Origin: Empedobacter stercoris
GTDB lineage: Bacteria; Bacteroidota; Bacteroidia; Flavobacteriales; Weeksellaceae
DNA: 64,000 nucleotides
Assembly: GCF_025244765.1 (NCBI RefSeq)
Contig: NZ_CP104209.1
Coordinates: 2,610,501-2,674,500, forward strand
Direction: 5' to 3'
Each line of letters begins with the position of its first letter. The stretch's first letter is position 1. The translations under genes and the position numbers were made by a program. This document shows, piece after piece, positions 35,108 through 45,178 of this stretch. A model generated the notes under the pieces. It was not told the DNA's origin, searched no databases, and was given only the letters and a program-made list of their open reading frames with translations.

Positions 35108-35777
35108 AATAATTTTAGTAGAAGATGATCAAGATTTGGGAACTGTTCTCAAACAATATCTTGAATTTTCTGATTTTGAAGTAATATGGTTCAATCATCC
35201 ACAAAAATTATTGAATGATTTGTCGATTGTATCTTCAGCTCAATTGATTATTTTGGATGTAATGTTACCTGAAATTGATGGTTTTTCTTTGGCAAAAGAG
35301 TTGGTTAAAACGATTTCGATTCCTTATTTGTTTTTAACAGCAAAAGCACAAAGCTTTGATCGAGTTTTAGGTTTAAAATTGGGTGCTGATGATTACATTA
35401 CAAAACCTTGTGATCCTGAAGAATTGGTCTTAAGAATCAAAAATATTTTGAGAAGAAATTATCCTATTTCAGAAGAAATATTTCTAATTGGAACCTATGT
35501 TTTTAATCGAAATCAATTGACTTTATCTTTTAAAGATGAGTTTTTTCAACTCACAGAAAAAGAAACCGAATTGTTGTTTTATTTTATTCGAAATAATCAA
35601 AAATTGGTCACACGAAAAGAAATTTTAGAAACCATTTGGGGCGAAAATGATTACTTTATGGGACGAAGTTTGGATGTTTTTATGACACGTTTGCGCAAAT
35701 ATTTTCAGAACGATGAAACAATAAAATTCGAATCTGTTCGTGGAATTGGATTTAAGATCGAGTTACCTCTAAAATAA
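35097..35777 (+). CDS. OmpR-family response regulator
   Basis: 226 residues. The receiver domain has acidic residues at 10-11, phospho-acceptor Asp54 (LIILDVMLPE) and Lys103 (ITKPCDP). A winged-helix DNA-binding domain covers about 125-222 (LTEKETELLFYFIRNNQKLV and VFMTRLRKYF). The start overlaps the kinase gene, so the two are translationally coupled. It would bind phased direct repeats such as those at 33721-33749. Confidence 0.93.
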   Translation: MKTKIILVEDDQDLGTVLKQYLEFSDFEVIWFNHPQKLLNDLSIVSSAQLIILDVMLPEIDGFSLAKELVKTISIPYLFLTAKAQSFDRVLGLKLGADDYITKPCDPEELVLRIKNILRRNYPISEEIFLIGTYVFNRNQLTLSFKDEFFQLTEKETELLFYFIRNNQKLVTRKEILETIWGENDYFMGRSLDVFMTRLRKYFQNDETIKFESVRGIGFKIELPLK

Positions 35778-35799
35778 AAGCCTCTATTTAAGAGGCTTT
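35777..35799. terminator. Terminator after the response regulator
   Basis: A 9-bp stem AAAGCCTCT/AGAGGCTTT (35777-35785 and 35791-35799, loop ATTTA), with only a weak T-run. It overlaps the regulator stop codon. Confidence 0.75.
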
Positions 35800-35860
35800 C
35801 ATAACAAACAATTGAATTTAAACTTAGTTCGAAAACTAAATATATAAATGGATTTTTAAT

Positions 35861-37210
35861 TTATATTCCTTGCGCAATCATCGCGTCAGCAACTTTTACA
35901 AAACCTGCAATATTGGCTCCTTTGTAATAATTTATAGTACGTTGATGAGGTTCTTCTCCATACTTTTTACATTGTTGATGAATTTTTATCATAATCTCTT
36001 TTAGTCGATAATTTACTTTTTCTCTGTTCCAATTTTGACGAATTGAATTTTGAGACATTTCTAATCCAGATGTTGCGACACCACCTGCGTTTGCGGCTTT
36101 TCCAGGACCGTACAAAATATGATGATTTAAAAAATAATGAACCGCATCTGGAGTTGTTGGCATATTCGCACCTTCTGCTACTAACGTGCATCCGTTGAGA
36201 TGCAACGTTTGCGCATCTTGTAAATCTAATTCATTTTCTGTTGCACACGGTAAAGCTATATCACAAGGGGTTTTCCAAGGTGTTTGATTAGGATAAAAAT
36301 TGGCTTTAGGATAATAATCAATATAAGTAGAAATACGTGCGTAATCTTCATTTTTAATTTTGAAAATGATGTTTAATTTTTCTTGATCAAAACCATCTTC
36401 ATCATAAATATACCCAGAAGAATCTGAAAGTGTTACTACTTTTGCACCCATTTCGATTGATTTTTCTGCTGCATATTGTGCAACATTTCCTGCTCCTGAA
36501 ATCGTAATAATTTTCCCCTCTAAATTCTCCCCTTTTTCTGCCAACATACATTCTACAAAATAAAGTAATCCATATCCAGTGGCTTCGGGACGGATTAAAG
36601 AACCTCCAAAGTCTAATCCTTTACCTGTTAAAACACCTGTAAACTCGTTTCGAATTCGTTTATACTGTCCAAACATATAACCAATTTCTCTCGCTCCAAC
36701 ACCGATATCTCCAGCAGGAACATCTACATCAGCACCAATATGACGCGATAATTCTGTCATAAATGCTTGACAAAAACGCATGATTTCCATATCGGATTTT
36801 CCCTTTGGATCAAAATCTGAACCTCCTTTTCCGCCTCCCATAGGTAATGTTGTTAAACTATTTTTGAAAACTTGTTCAAAGGCTAAAAATTTTAAAATTG
36901 ATAAATTAACCGAAGGATGAAAACGCAAACCGCCTTTGTATGGGCCAATAGCAGAATTCATTTGTACACGATAACCTTTATTGATTTGTATTTCTCCTTT
37001 GTCATCTACCCAAGTTACTCGAAATTGAATAACGCGTTCTGGTTCTGCAATTCGTTCCAGTATTTTAAATTTTTTATACTTTGGATGAGCATCAATAAAA
37101 GGTAATAAAGTTTCAGATACTTCTTCTACAGCTTGCAGAAATTCTTTTTCATTCGGATTTTTTGATTGGATTGATTGAATAAAATCGTCTGTGTAAAATA
37201 AAGTATCCAT
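35861..37210 (-). CDS. gdhA: NADP-specific glutamate dehydrogenase
   Basis: 449 residues, the small hexameric class. Catalytic lysine region: LPMGGGKGGSDFDPKGKS (about residues 123-140). Substrate-binding PYKGGLRFHPSVN precedes it. The Rossmann motif is ISGAGNVAQYAAEK, with a serine after it (LSDSSG), in line with NADP use. It aminates 2-oxoglutarate to glutamate, the precursor for the arginine genes at the left of the window. It is monocistronic; 37211-37340 upstream holds its control region, without a clear -33 box. Confidence 0.95.
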   Translation of the reverse strand: MDTLFYTDDFIQSIQSKNPNEKEFLQAVEEVSETLLPFIDAHPKYKKFKILERIAEPERVIQFRVTWVDDKGEIQINKGYRVQMNSAIGPYKGGLRFHPSVNLSILKFLAFEQVFKNSLTTLPMGGGKGGSDFDPKGKSDMEIMRFCQAFMTELSRHIGADVDVPAGDIGVGAREIGYMFGQYKRIRNEFTGVLTGKGLDFGGSLIRPEATGYGLLYFVECMLAEKGENLEGKIITISGAGNVAQYAAEKSIEMGAKVVTLSDSSGYIYDEDGFDQEKLNIIFKIKNEDYARISTYIDYYPKANFYPNQTPWKTPCDIALPCATENELDLQDAQTLHLNGCTLVAEGANMPTTPDAVHYFLNHHILYGPGKAANAGGVATSGLEMSQNSIRQNWNREKVNYRLKEIMIKIHQQCKKYGEEPHQRTINYYKGANIAGFVKVADAMIAQGI

Positions 37211-37352
37211 GATTTTTTGTGCTTAATTTTTTATAAAAATACAAGGAAGGTGTGTTTTTTTAATTCTTTAAATAATAAAAAGTTTCATATATTATTAAAT
37301 CAGTAATTTAGTTAGGTTAGATTGTTTAATTTGATAATTTTAGAAACAAAAA

Positions 37353-37373
37353 AAGCAGGAAATTTTCCTGCTT
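37353..37373 (-). terminator. Terminator of the DUF937 gene
   Basis: A 10-bp stem (AAGCAGGAAA/TTTCCTGCTT, one-base loop at minimum) with a run of seven T on the minus strand, 39 bases beyond the stop. Confidence 0.8.
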
Positions 37374-37411
37374 GATAAATTTTATATTTTTATTCAATTT
37401 AAGACATTGAA

Positions 37412-38002
37412 TTATTTTTTGAAGAATCCGCCTAAAAATCCCATCGCATCTCCAAGTCCTAATTGTCCATCTCCATCTTGATCTAATAACTTTTCAAAAC
37501 CTCCTAAGTTTACACCTCCTTGATTTGATTGTGTAGAAGTTCCTCCAACTAAACCGCCTAATAATCCAGCAATTCCGTTAGAATCTAAACCTTCTGATTG
37601 CTTTTGTTTTCCTAAATATCCCATTACAATTGGTGCTACCAAAGCTAATATTTGTGTTACTTGTCCTACACTTATACCAGATTGTTGAGAAATTGCAGAC
37701 GCTACATTTTGTTGTTTATTGCCTAAAACATGATTCAAAATTCCCAAACCATCTTGTTGATTTCCTCCTTGTCCTAAAAATCCAGAAAGATTATCTAAAA
37801 TACTACCATCGTGTTGCTTTAACGCATTCGAAATTCCTTCTGCGCCACCAGTTTGTGCATTTTTATTTAAAGCTGATAATAAAAAAGGTACAGCCGCAGC
37901 AACAGCACTTTGTGCTTGAGATTCATTAATACCTAATTGTTTCGCAGCAGATCCAACAACTTGTTGACCAATAGCTCCTTGAATTAAATTTGTAAAGTCC
38001 AT
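37412..38002 (-). CDS. DUF937 protein with C-terminal EF-hand-like loop
   Basis: 196 residues. Residues 1-150 form the DUF937 helical region, with repeated Ala/Gln/Gly-rich helices (IGQQVVGSAAKQLGINE and ALVAPIVMGYLGKQ). A Gly/Ser/Gln linker leads to DQDGDGQLGLGD near residue 178, which has the DxDGDG calcium-loop pattern of EF-hand/dockerin motifs. There is no signal peptide. The function of the family is unknown. It is a single gene with its own terminator. Confidence 0.85.
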   Translation of the reverse strand: MDFTNLIQGAIGQQVVGSAAKQLGINESQAQSAVAAAVPFLLSALNKNAQTGGAEGISNALKQHDGSILDNLSGFLGQGGNQQDGLGILNHVLGNKQQNVASAISQQSGISVGQVTQILALVAPIVMGYLGKQKQSEGLDSNGIAGLLGGLVGGTSTQSNQGGVNLGGFEKLLDQDGDGQLGLGDAMGFLGGFFKK

Positions 38003-38082
38003 AAGTTTAAATTTATTTAATCAAATATAGTATTTTTAAAACATTAATTTAGATTAATATTATAAGTGCCGTAAAGTATTTC

Positions 38083-38090
38083 TATTTTTG
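38083..38090 (+). promoter_or_regulatory. -7 box of the SRPBCC gene
   Basis: TATTTTTG matches TAnnTTTG, 17 bases upstream of the ATG at 38107. Confidence 0.5.
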
Positions 38091-38106
38091 TACTTTAATT
38101 TTATAA

Positions 38107-39141
38107 ATGAAACAAATAAATCTTCTTTTAGTAATTCTTATTGCGATTATAGCTTTGTTGCCAATCGTATTGCCAGATCGGTTTGATGAAGAAATCGAGT
38201 ATGAGTTTGATGCGCCTGTGGGATTGGTTTATGATGAATTTTATAATCTTCGACAGTTTTCTAAATGGGAAAAATTTACGGCAGCTGATTCATTGACTAT
38301 CAAAAAGTTTACGGATACACAAGATGATGATGAAATTTCGGTTACGTGGGATTCTGATGATGCAGCAATTGCTTCGGGAAAAATAACGATTGATAATTTT
38401 GCAGTGAATCGTTTCGTGAATTACACAATAAAATATGATGGTTGGGAAAAATTAGATAGTTTGAATGTGAAATTTGATCAAAATGAAAGTGGTAAAACAA
38501 TCGCTAAATTAAATTATTTGAGCCAAGAGATTCCCTATTTTTACCGTTATTTCGCGTATTTCAAAAATCCAGAATCCAAGTTTCAAGAATCATTAGATAA
38601 TTTAAACGAACAAGTTAAAATACGTTTAGATAAAGATAAAAAAGAAGGAAGACTAAATTATGGTGAATTCCGTATCACAGCATTAGGAAGAACGAATTTA
38701 TTAGCGATTAAAAAACAAGCTAAACTTTCTGATAAAGTGATTATGGAAAAAGTAGATGAATCTTTCGAAACCATTTATAAAGCTTTAATCAACAAGGAAG
38801 AAGGGGGGTACGATTTCGATTTAGGTTTTCCTTATATCTATTTTACTGATTTTAATAAAGAAAAAGATCAGGTTACTTTTTTCTCAGGAATTCAATTAAT
38901 AGAGGACTTACCTTTGCAAAAAGGAATGCAAAAAGTAGTTGTGCCTGAAGGTAATTATTTATTAACCTTGCATATAGGACCACGTTCTAAACGTCATCAA
39001 ACAATTACGAAAATGAAAAATTACGCACAATCGAAAAAAATAGAATTAGGAAAACGACAATTAGAAGTGATGTTGAATGATCCAAAAGAAACAGATAGCT
39101 TAAAACTTGTTTCACGTATTTATATTCCGATTGTAAAATAA
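38107..39141 (+). CDS. Membrane-anchored SRPBCC domain plus GyrI/effector-binding-like protein
   Basis: 344 residues. An N-terminal hydrophobic anchor (residues 4-22) is followed by a SRPBCC/polyketide-cyclase-like domain (about 30-165, with EFDAPVGLVYDEFYNLRQFSKW). A C-terminal GyrI/SOUL-like effector-binding domain covers about 185-344 (ESFETIYKALINKEEGG and VVVPEGNYLLTLHIGP). Both halves are ligand-binding folds, which suggests binding of a hydrophobic small molecule at the membrane. No pathway is shown by neighbours; uvrA downstream has its own promoter after a terminator. Confidence 0.72.
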   Translation: MKQINLLLVILIAIIALLPIVLPDRFDEEIEYEFDAPVGLVYDEFYNLRQFSKWEKFTAADSLTIKKFTDTQDDDEISVTWDSDDAAIASGKITIDNFAVNRFVNYTIKYDGWEKLDSLNVKFDQNESGKTIAKLNYLSQEIPYFYRYFAYFKNPESKFQESLDNLNEQVKIRLDKDKKEGRLNYGEFRITALGRTNLLAIKKQAKLSDKVIMEKVDESFETIYKALINKEEGGYDFDLGFPYIYFTDFNKEKDQVTFFSGIQLIEDLPLQKGMQKVVVPEGNYLLTLHIGPRSKRHQTITKMKNYAQSKKIELGKRQLEVMLNDPKETDSLKLVSRIYIPIVK

Positions 39142-39177
39142 TAAATTAGAAAGAATTAACAATTTTTAAAATAGACT

Positions 39178-39197
39178 AAGCCACAGAAATGTGGCTT
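39178..39197 (+). terminator. Terminator between the SRPBCC gene and uvrA
   Basis: An 8-bp stem (AAGCCACA/TGTGGCTT, loop GAAA) followed by TTTTTT. An in-frame ATG at 39191 lies inside this stem and so is not the uvrA start. Confidence 0.85.
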
Positions 39198-39203
39198 TTT
39201 TTG

Positions 39204-39211
39204 TACTTTTG
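39204..39211 (+). promoter_or_regulatory. -7 box of the uvrA promoter
   Basis: TACTTTTG matches TAnnTTTG and lies 18 bases before the uvrA ATG, directly after the terminator. Confidence 0.55.
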
Positions 39212-39229
39212 CAAATCTTACAAATAAAC

Positions 39230-42055
39230 ATGGACAAAGATTTTATTGAAGTTTACGGAGCTCGTGAACATAATCTAAAAAATATTGATGTTAAGATTCC
39301 TCGCAACGAGCTTGTGGTGATCACAGGATTAAGTGGAAGTGGGAAATCTTCGCTTGCTTTTGATACGATTTATGCAGAAGGTCAACGTCGTTATATTGAA
39401 ACATTTTCGGCTTATGCACGTCAATTTTTAGGAGGATTGGAACGTCCAGATGTTGATAAAATTGATGGGTTGTCTCCTGTTATTGCAATTGAGCAAAAAA
39501 CAACCAATAAGAATCCGCGTTCTACAGTAGGAACAATTACAGAAATTTATGATTTTCTTCGTTTATTATATGCAAGAGCGTCCACAGCTTATTCTGTTGA
39601 AACGAATGAAAAAATGGTGGCATACACAGATGATCAAATTATTGAACTGATTCGTGCGCAATATGAAGGAAAAAAAATAGCTATTCTGGCACCAATTGTT
39701 CGTTCTCGTAAAGGTCATTACCGTGAAGTTTTTGTGACTTATTCTAAAAAAGGTTTTCTCGAAATGCGCATTGATGGTACGTTACAAGATATTGCGCCAG
39801 GAATGATGTTAGATCGTTACAAAACACATGATATCGAGTTGTTGGTTGACAAAATGATTTTGAATGAGAAAGTGAATGATCAACGTTTACGCTCAAGTAT
39901 CGATCATGCAATGCAACAAGGAAACGGAATTACAATGGTTTTGGATTACGAAACAAACGAATCTCGATTCTTTTCTCGTTCATTAATGTGTGCTAAAACA
40001 GGTGTTTCATATGCACTACCCGAACCCAATACTTTTTCGTTTAATTCACCAAAAGGAGCTTGTCCAACTTGTACTGGTTTAGGCGAATTGAAAGTAGTGA
40101 ATCACGAAAAATTATTTCAAGATAAAGAGAAATCGTTGTTTGATAATTTAGAAGAATTATTTGAAGCCTTAAAAACTTCTTCTCGAATCGAAAAACAATT
40201 AGAGGCTATTTTTGTTAAATATAATGTCGATCAAAAAACAGCTTTCAAAAAATTACCGAAAGAATTAATTGACGATGTGATGAATGGTTTGAAAGAAACC
40301 TTAAACGTCGATTTGAAATTTGCTTCAGTCAAAAAAACATATAAAATAGATTTTGAGGGATTAAATGAATTTCTTACCGAAATCATGGAGGATAAGAATA
40401 ATCCTTCTTCAAATTCGATCAGCAAAAAGTTTGGGAAAAAAGTAATTTGTCCTACTTGCGAAGGAAAGCGTCTTAAAAAAGAATCTCTTTTCTTTCGTAT
40501 TGATGATAAAAATATTGGTGATGTTGCCGAAATGGATCTTAAATCTTTACAGAAATGGATTGAAGAAGCGCCAGCTTCTATGTCAGCTAATCAACAACAA
40601 ATTGCGCATGAAATTCTGAAAGAAATTTATACACGTTTGTCATTTTTATTAGATGTCGGATTGGATTATTTGAGTTTGAATCGTTCGTCGAAAACTCTTT
40701 CTGGAGGAGAAGCGCAACGAATTCGTTTAGCAACTCAAATCGGTTCTCAGTTAGTCAATGTCTTGTATATTTTAGACGAACCAAGTATTGGTTTGCATCA
40801 ACGTGATAATGTTCGTTTGATTGATTCTTTAAAAAAATTACGTGATATCGGAAATTCTGTTTTGGTTGTAGAGCATGATAAAGACATGATTTTAGAAGCT
40901 GATTATGTAATTGATGTTGGTCCTAAAGCTGGGAAAAATGGAGGTCAAATTGTCTGGCAAGGAGAACCTAAACAAATGTTGAAATCAAATACATTGACTT
41001 CAAAATATTTAAATAATCAATTACAAATAGAAGTTCCGAAAGAACGACGAAAAGGAAATGGAAACGACCTAAAACTTTTTGGTGCTTCAGGAAATAATCT
41101 AAAAAAAGTAAATCTTACTATTCCATTAGGTGAATTGGTTGTGGTTTCTGGAGTTTCTGGTAGTGGGAAATCTACGTTAATTAATGAAACGTTATATCGA
41201 ATTTTGAATCATCATTTTTTCCGTGCAGAAAAAGATCCGATGCCTTACAAAAAAATTGAAGGTTTAGAACATTTAGACAAAGTAATCGAAGTGGATCAAT
41301 CACCAATTGGTCGTACACCTCGTTCTAATCCTGCAACCTACACAGGAATTTTTTCTGATATTCGTTCGTTGTTCACCAATTTACCCGAAGCTAAAATTAG
41401 AGGGTACAAACCTGGACGTTTTTCGTTTAATGTAAAAGGTGGTCGTTGCGAAACTTGTCAGGGAGCAGGTTTGCGTGTGATAGAAATGAATTTTTTACCT
41501 GATATTCATGTCGAGTGTGAAACATGTAATGGTAAACGTTTTAATAGAGAAACCTTAGAGATACGTTACAAAGGAAAATCGATTTCGGATGTGTTGGAGA
41601 TGACTGTAAATGAAGCCGTAGAATTCTTTGAAGCTATTCCGAAAATTTATCGTTATGTCAAAATGTTGCAAGATGTTGGTTTGGGGTATATCACACTTGG
41701 ACAACAATCGACAACCTTGAGTGGAGGAGAAGCACAACGTGTAAAATTGGCGACAGAATTAGCAAAAAAACAAACCGGAAAAACAATTTATATTTTAGAT
41801 GAACCAACAACAGGTTTACATTTTGAAGACGTAAATGTATTGATGAAAGTCATCAATAAAATTGTAGAATTTGGAAATACAGTAATCATTATCGAACATA
41901 ATTTAGATGTCATAAAATTAGCCGATTATGTCATAGATATTGGTCCTGATGGTGGTGGAAAAGGTGGTAAAATTGTTGCCGAAGGAACACCAGAAGAAAT
42001 TGCGAATAATCCGAAAAGCGTAACAGGAAAATTCTTGAAAAACGAATTGAAATAA
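39230..42055 (+). CDS. uvrA: Excinuclease ABC subunit A
   Basis: 941 residues from [18 protein letters not shown], the conserved UvrA start. Two ABC ATPase halves: first Walker [13 protein letters not shown], second [12 protein letters not shown] near residue 643. Signature LSGGEAQR occurs twice. Zinc-finger cysteines lie in [17 protein letters not shown] and CETCQGAG with CETCNGKR. It scans DNA for bulky damage and loads UvrB. It carries its own promoter and terminator. Confidence 0.97.
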   Translation: MDKDFIEVYGAREHNLKNIDVKIPRNELVVITGLSGSGKSSLAFDTIYAEGQRRYIETFSAYARQFLGGLERPDVDKIDGLSPVIAIEQKTTNKNPRSTVGTITEIYDFLRLLYARASTAYSVETNEKMVAYTDDQIIELIRAQYEGKKIAILAPIVRSRKGHYREVFVTYSKKGFLEMRIDGTLQDIAPGMMLDRYKTHDIELLVDKMILNEKVNDQRLRSSIDHAMQQGNGITMVLDYETNESRFFSRSLMCAKTGVSYALPEPNTFSFNSPKGACPTCTGLGELKVVNHEKLFQDKEKSLFDNLEELFEALKTSSRIEKQLEAIFVKYNVDQKTAFKKLPKELIDDVMNGLKETLNVDLKFASVKKTYKIDFEGLNEFLTEIMEDKNNPSSNSISKKFGKKVICPTCEGKRLKKESLFFRIDDKNIGDVAEMDLKSLQKWIEEAPASMSANQQQIAHEILKEIYTRLSFLLDVGLDYLSLNRSSKTLSGGEAQRIRLATQIGSQLVNVLYILDEPSIGLHQRDNVRLIDSLKKLRDIGNSVLVVEHDKDMILEADYVIDVGPKAGKNGGQIVWQGEPKQMLKSNTLTSKYLNNQLQIEVPKERRKGNGNDLKLFGASGNNLKKVNLTIPLGELVVVSGVSGSGKSTLINETLYRILNHHFFRAEKDPMPYKKIEGLEHLDKVIEVDQSPIGRTPRSNPATYTGIFSDIRSLFTNLPEAKIRGYKPGRFSFNVKGGRCETCQGAGLRVIEMNFLPDIHVECETCNGKRFNRETLEIRYKGKSISDVLEMTVNEAVEFFEAIPKIYRYVKMLQDVGLGYITLGQQSTTLSGGEAQRVKLATELAKKQTGKTIYILDEPTTGLHFEDVNVLMKVINKIVEFGNTVIIIEHNLDVIKLADYVIDIGPDGGGKGGKIVAEGTPEEIANNPKSVTGKFLKNELK

Positions 42056-42076
42056 TAAAAATATAATTTACAATAA

Positions 42077-42115
42077 AAAATCCTTGTCAAAGCTTTAAAT
42101 CTTGACAAGGATTTT
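42077..42115. terminator. Bidirectional terminator between uvrA and the zinc peptidase
   Basis: A perfect 14-bp stem (42077-42090 with 42102-42115, arms AAAATCCTTGTCAA and its complement) with T/A runs on both sides. Confidence 0.9.
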
Positions 42116-42127
42116 ACTTATTCAAAC

Positions 42128-43435
42128 CTAATTAGAAGTTTCAAATTCTATCAGATAGTTTTTTAGAGGATAATTATTCATATTTCTAAAATTACTCGAA
42201 ATTAGGATTTGATATTTTTTATTAGGTTCTAACTCTACTTGAATTGTCCAACTTTTATTATCATTTGACCAATATCTTTTCTTGAAATCACTTTTAGGAA
42301 ATGCGACTTCGCCTAATTCACCATAATCTACTCCAGTATTAAATCCATTTAAAGGTTCAGAAAAATTGATTGTGATTTCTTTTGTTTTGGGATCAACATT
42401 TTTACTGTAATTGTTAAACTGTTTTATTTCAAGAACAGTAGGTCTTTTGCTTTCAAAATCTTTTTGAAGTTCTTCTAAAGATTTAGAAAAATAATTTGAT
42501 TTAGTGACATAATCTTCAATAACAGTTTTGTTTGCATAATCTAACTCGATTAATTCTTTTATTGCATATTTTTTATTTTCAGCTTGATTGTAATAATTTT
42601 CAGCTATCTGATAACCTATATAATATCCCAAATCTCTCACGCCAAACTCGTTTGGAGAATCTCCCCAAAGCCATTTATATAAGTTATTCATATAAAACAT
42701 TTCCTGTTCGAATCGCGCTCTTACTTTTTCATTATTATTTTTACCATAGGCAATAGCGGGAGCTGCGGACGGTACATTCATTGCTTTTGTAGAAACAAAT
42801 TCTGCAATACCTTCGTAAATAACATAAGAAAGAAGATTGTCTACAAATGGCTTTTGTTGTGTATGAACATATTCATGTACATTTAATAATACCAAATCAT
42901 TAATAGGCTCGCTATCAAAATATACACGTCTTGCGTTGCGTAGGTTTTTAGGAAATTCGTCTGTAACTGTATTTTTATCCGTCATGGCTAACTCACTTCC
43001 AATCAAAACACTTTTATCTTTTATTGTCCCATTTGTACGTAATGCTCCAATTGTAAAGTAAATATTAGCGGGTTTCAATTCAGGATAAATCAATCGAAGT
43101 TTTTTAATTCCTTTATTCAAATCTTTTGATATATTTTTAGATTTTAATGTGTTTTTTCGAACCGAATTCCAGAATTTAGGATAAGAATTAATTGCATTGA
43201 TATAATCTTTTTCGGTATAATTTCTTGTTTCTCTAATTAATTTTAAACCTTCCGTACCTTTTGATAAATACTCATCATTCAAATATTTATATTGCAATAC
43301 AGAATCTTTAGTTTGAGCTATTTTATCATATGCTATCCAAAAATTATCGACATCTGATGTGAAAACTTTTTGAGCATTTACAGAAAAGGAAAAGAAGAAA
43401 TAAGCTGTAACAGATGAAAGTATAAAGTTTTTCAT
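42128..43435 (-). CDS. Secreted zinc metallopeptidase-like protein (DUF2268/gluzincin type)
   Basis: 435 residues from the ATG at 43435, which yields a good signal peptide (MKNFILSSVTAYFFFSFSVNA); an ATG at 43480 would add an unusual hydrophobic stretch. The zinc motif HEYVHTQQ (about residue 187) is HExxH, with a later glutamate in IYEGIAEFVST as the probable third ligand. This fits the DUF2268-like predicted Zn protease family. The last 80 residues look like an Ig-like domain (KEITINFSEPLNGFN, Big_5-type). It is probably a periplasmic or lipid-bilayer-facing peptidase; no substrate is known. Confidence 0.78.
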   Translation of the reverse strand: MKNFILSSVTAYFFFSFSVNAQKVFTSDVDNFWIAYDKIAQTKDSVLQYKYLNDEYLSKGTEGLKLIRETRNYTEKDYINAINSYPKFWNSVRKNTLKSKNISKDLNKGIKKLRLIYPELKPANIYFTIGALRTNGTIKDKSVLIGSELAMTDKNTVTDEFPKNLRNARRVYFDSEPINDLVLLNVHEYVHTQQKPFVDNLLSYVIYEGIAEFVSTKAMNVPSAAPAIAYGKNNNEKVRARFEQEMFYMNNLYKWLWGDSPNEFGVRDLGYYIGYQIAENYYNQAENKKYAIKELIELDYANKTVIEDYVTKSNYFSKSLEELQKDFESKRPTVLEIKQFNNYSKNVDPKTKEITINFSEPLNGFNTGVDYGELGEVAFPKSDFKKRYWSNDNKSWTIQVELEPNKKYQILISSNFRNMNNYPLKNYLIEFETSN

Positions 43436-43483
43436 AAATAGTAATAAAAGTAATAAGTTACTAAGATAATTTATTTTCATTTG

Positions 43484-43508
43484 TAAACATTTAATTTTTA
43501 AATGTTTA
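43484..43508. repeat. 11-bp perfect inverted repeat in a divergent intergenic region
   Basis: TAAACATTTAA (43484-43494) and TTAAATGTTTA (43498-43508) with a 3-base loop lie between the divergent peptidase and DUF2851 genes, close to both starts. It could be a repressor operator. Confidence 0.5.
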
Positions 43509-43548
43509 TTATAATTAAATTTTGTAAAAAACTGTTTATCTTTTTCCT

Positions 43549-44820
43549 ATGAAAGAGGTTTTTCTACATTATATTTGGAATTCGAAGCAATTTTTATATC
43601 AAAATTTGCAAACTTTTCATGGTGATTTTATTGAAATTATCAAGGTTGGAAAACTGAATCATCATGCAGGACCAGATTTTTTGGAAGCAGAAATTATTAT
43701 TGGTGATAAAGTATGGATTGGTAGTGTAGAAATGCATGTAAACTCGTCGGATTGGCTGACGCACCAACATTCAGATGATTTAGCGTACCAAAATGTGATT
43801 CTACATGTGGTTTGGAACCATGATTGTGAAGTGGATATTTTACGCCAACGAAATGTACAAACCTTGATTTTACAAGATTTTGTAAAACCTGAAATTGTTT
43901 TTAATTATCAAAATATTATTCATTCTAAATTGGATAAAATTTATTGCGAAGAATTTTTAAGTACACTTGATTTTAAACAATTTGATTTTTGGTTTGAACG
44001 AATTTTAATCGAACGATTCGAAGAGAAAACAACACATATTTTATACATTTTAGAGCAAAATAATTCGAATTGGGAAGAAACATTGTTCAAAAGTTTAGCT
44101 AAAAATTTTGGTTTAAAAGTGAATGTAGAAACGTTTGAATTGTGGTCAAATTCTTTTCCATTTAACGTGTTGCAAAAGATACAATTTGATGCGTTAAAAG
44201 TAGAGGCTTTATTTTTTGGACAAGCAGGTTTTTTGGAAGAAGATTATGAAAATGCATATTTTAATCAATTAAAAAAAGAATATAATTTTCTGAAAAATAA
44301 ATATCAAATCCAAGCAATTGAAAATAGTTTATTTCGTTTTTCTAAAATGCGACCAATAGGCTTTCCTACTATTCGATTGGCGCAATTGGCCGCAATTTAT
44401 ACGCAATATTTAAGTTTATTTTCAGTAATTATTCAACCTAAAAATTTAAAAGAATTTTATAAAATTTTTGACAAACAAGAATTGAATTCTTTTTGGAACA
44501 CACATTATACATTTAAAAACGAATCTAAATTTCAACTCAAAAATCTTTCAAAAGACAAAATAAATAATTTGTTGATTAATACAATTATCCCAATACGATA
44601 TGCATTCGAGCGACAAAAAGATGAAGTTGAAATTGATTTTTACCTTGATTTGTTAAATGAAATGGATCCCGAAAATAATTCGATTTTGAATGAATTTGAA
44701 CGCATTGGCTTTGAAAATAAAACCGCGAAAGATTCACAACAATTAATTCAACTCAAAAAAAGATATTGCTCCGAGAAAAAATGTTTAAATTGCGCTATCG
44801 GACAACAAATTTTACGTTAA
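43549..44820 (+). CDS. DUF2851 family protein
   Basis: 423 residues. The family's N-terminal core is evident (FLHYIWNSKQF, AGPDFLEAEIIIGDKVWIGSVEMH, SDWLTHQHSDDLAYQNVILH). A cysteine pair occurs at the C-terminus (CSEKKCLNCAIG). Conserved acidic and histidine residues hint at an enzyme, possibly a nuclease-like fold, but the function is unknown. Its stop codon abuts the PspC gene start (TAAATG). Confidence 0.88.
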   Translation: MKEVFLHYIWNSKQFLYQNLQTFHGDFIEIIKVGKLNHHAGPDFLEAEIIIGDKVWIGSVEMHVNSSDWLTHQHSDDLAYQNVILHVVWNHDCEVDILRQRNVQTLILQDFVKPEIVFNYQNIIHSKLDKIYCEEFLSTLDFKQFDFWFERILIERFEEKTTHILYILEQNNSNWEETLFKSLAKNFGLKVNVETFELWSNSFPFNVLQKIQFDALKVEALFFGQAGFLEEDYENAYFNQLKKEYNFLKNKYQIQAIENSLFRFSKMRPIGFPTIRLAQLAAIYTQYLSLFSVIIQPKNLKEFYKIFDKQELNSFWNTHYTFKNESKFQLKNLSKDKINNLLINTIIPIRYAFERQKDEVEIDFYLDLLNEMDPENNSILNEFERIGFENKTAKDSQQLIQLKKRYCSEKKCLNCAIGQQILR

Positions 44821-45042
44821 ATGAAAGATCAAATAAGAAATTTTGCAGAAAGAGAATGGTTTAATGTTATTTCGAGATTTGCAGATAAAATAGGTGTTCG
44901 TGTTGCTAAATTACGATTTATTTTTATCTATTTAGCTTTCGCGACTTTTGGTTTAGCGTTTGTTGGCTATTTTATGATGTTGTTCTTTTTTTGGGTAAAA
45001 GATTGTTTTATTATCAAACGAAAATCAGTCTTTGATTTGTAA
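44821..45042 (+). CDS. PspC domain membrane protein
   Basis: 73 residues, single small PspC-like module: an amphipathic N-terminal region (GVRVAKLRFIFIYLAFATFG) and a hydrophobic transmembrane hairpin. It follows DUF2851 without a gap. PspC relatives respond to membrane stress in enterobacteria; here no other psp gene is present, so only the membrane location is supported. Confidence 0.82.
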   Translation: MKDQIRNFAEREWFNVISRFADKIGVRVAKLRFIFIYLAFATFGLAFVGYFMMLFFFWVKDCFIIKRKSVFDL

Positions 45043-45178
45043 TTTGTTATTTACAAATATTTAAAACCTATAATTTATTTTATTCTTCTTAACTTGCTAA
45101 ATATTTGAATGTTATATCATTTTTAATGATAATGTAAGGGTGTGATATATAATTTTTTTCATCTCTTTTCTGACTAAA

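Noticed and set aside
39191-39229. Upstream ATG for uvrA
   Set aside because: It falls inside the terminator stem of the previous gene and before the uvrA -7 box.
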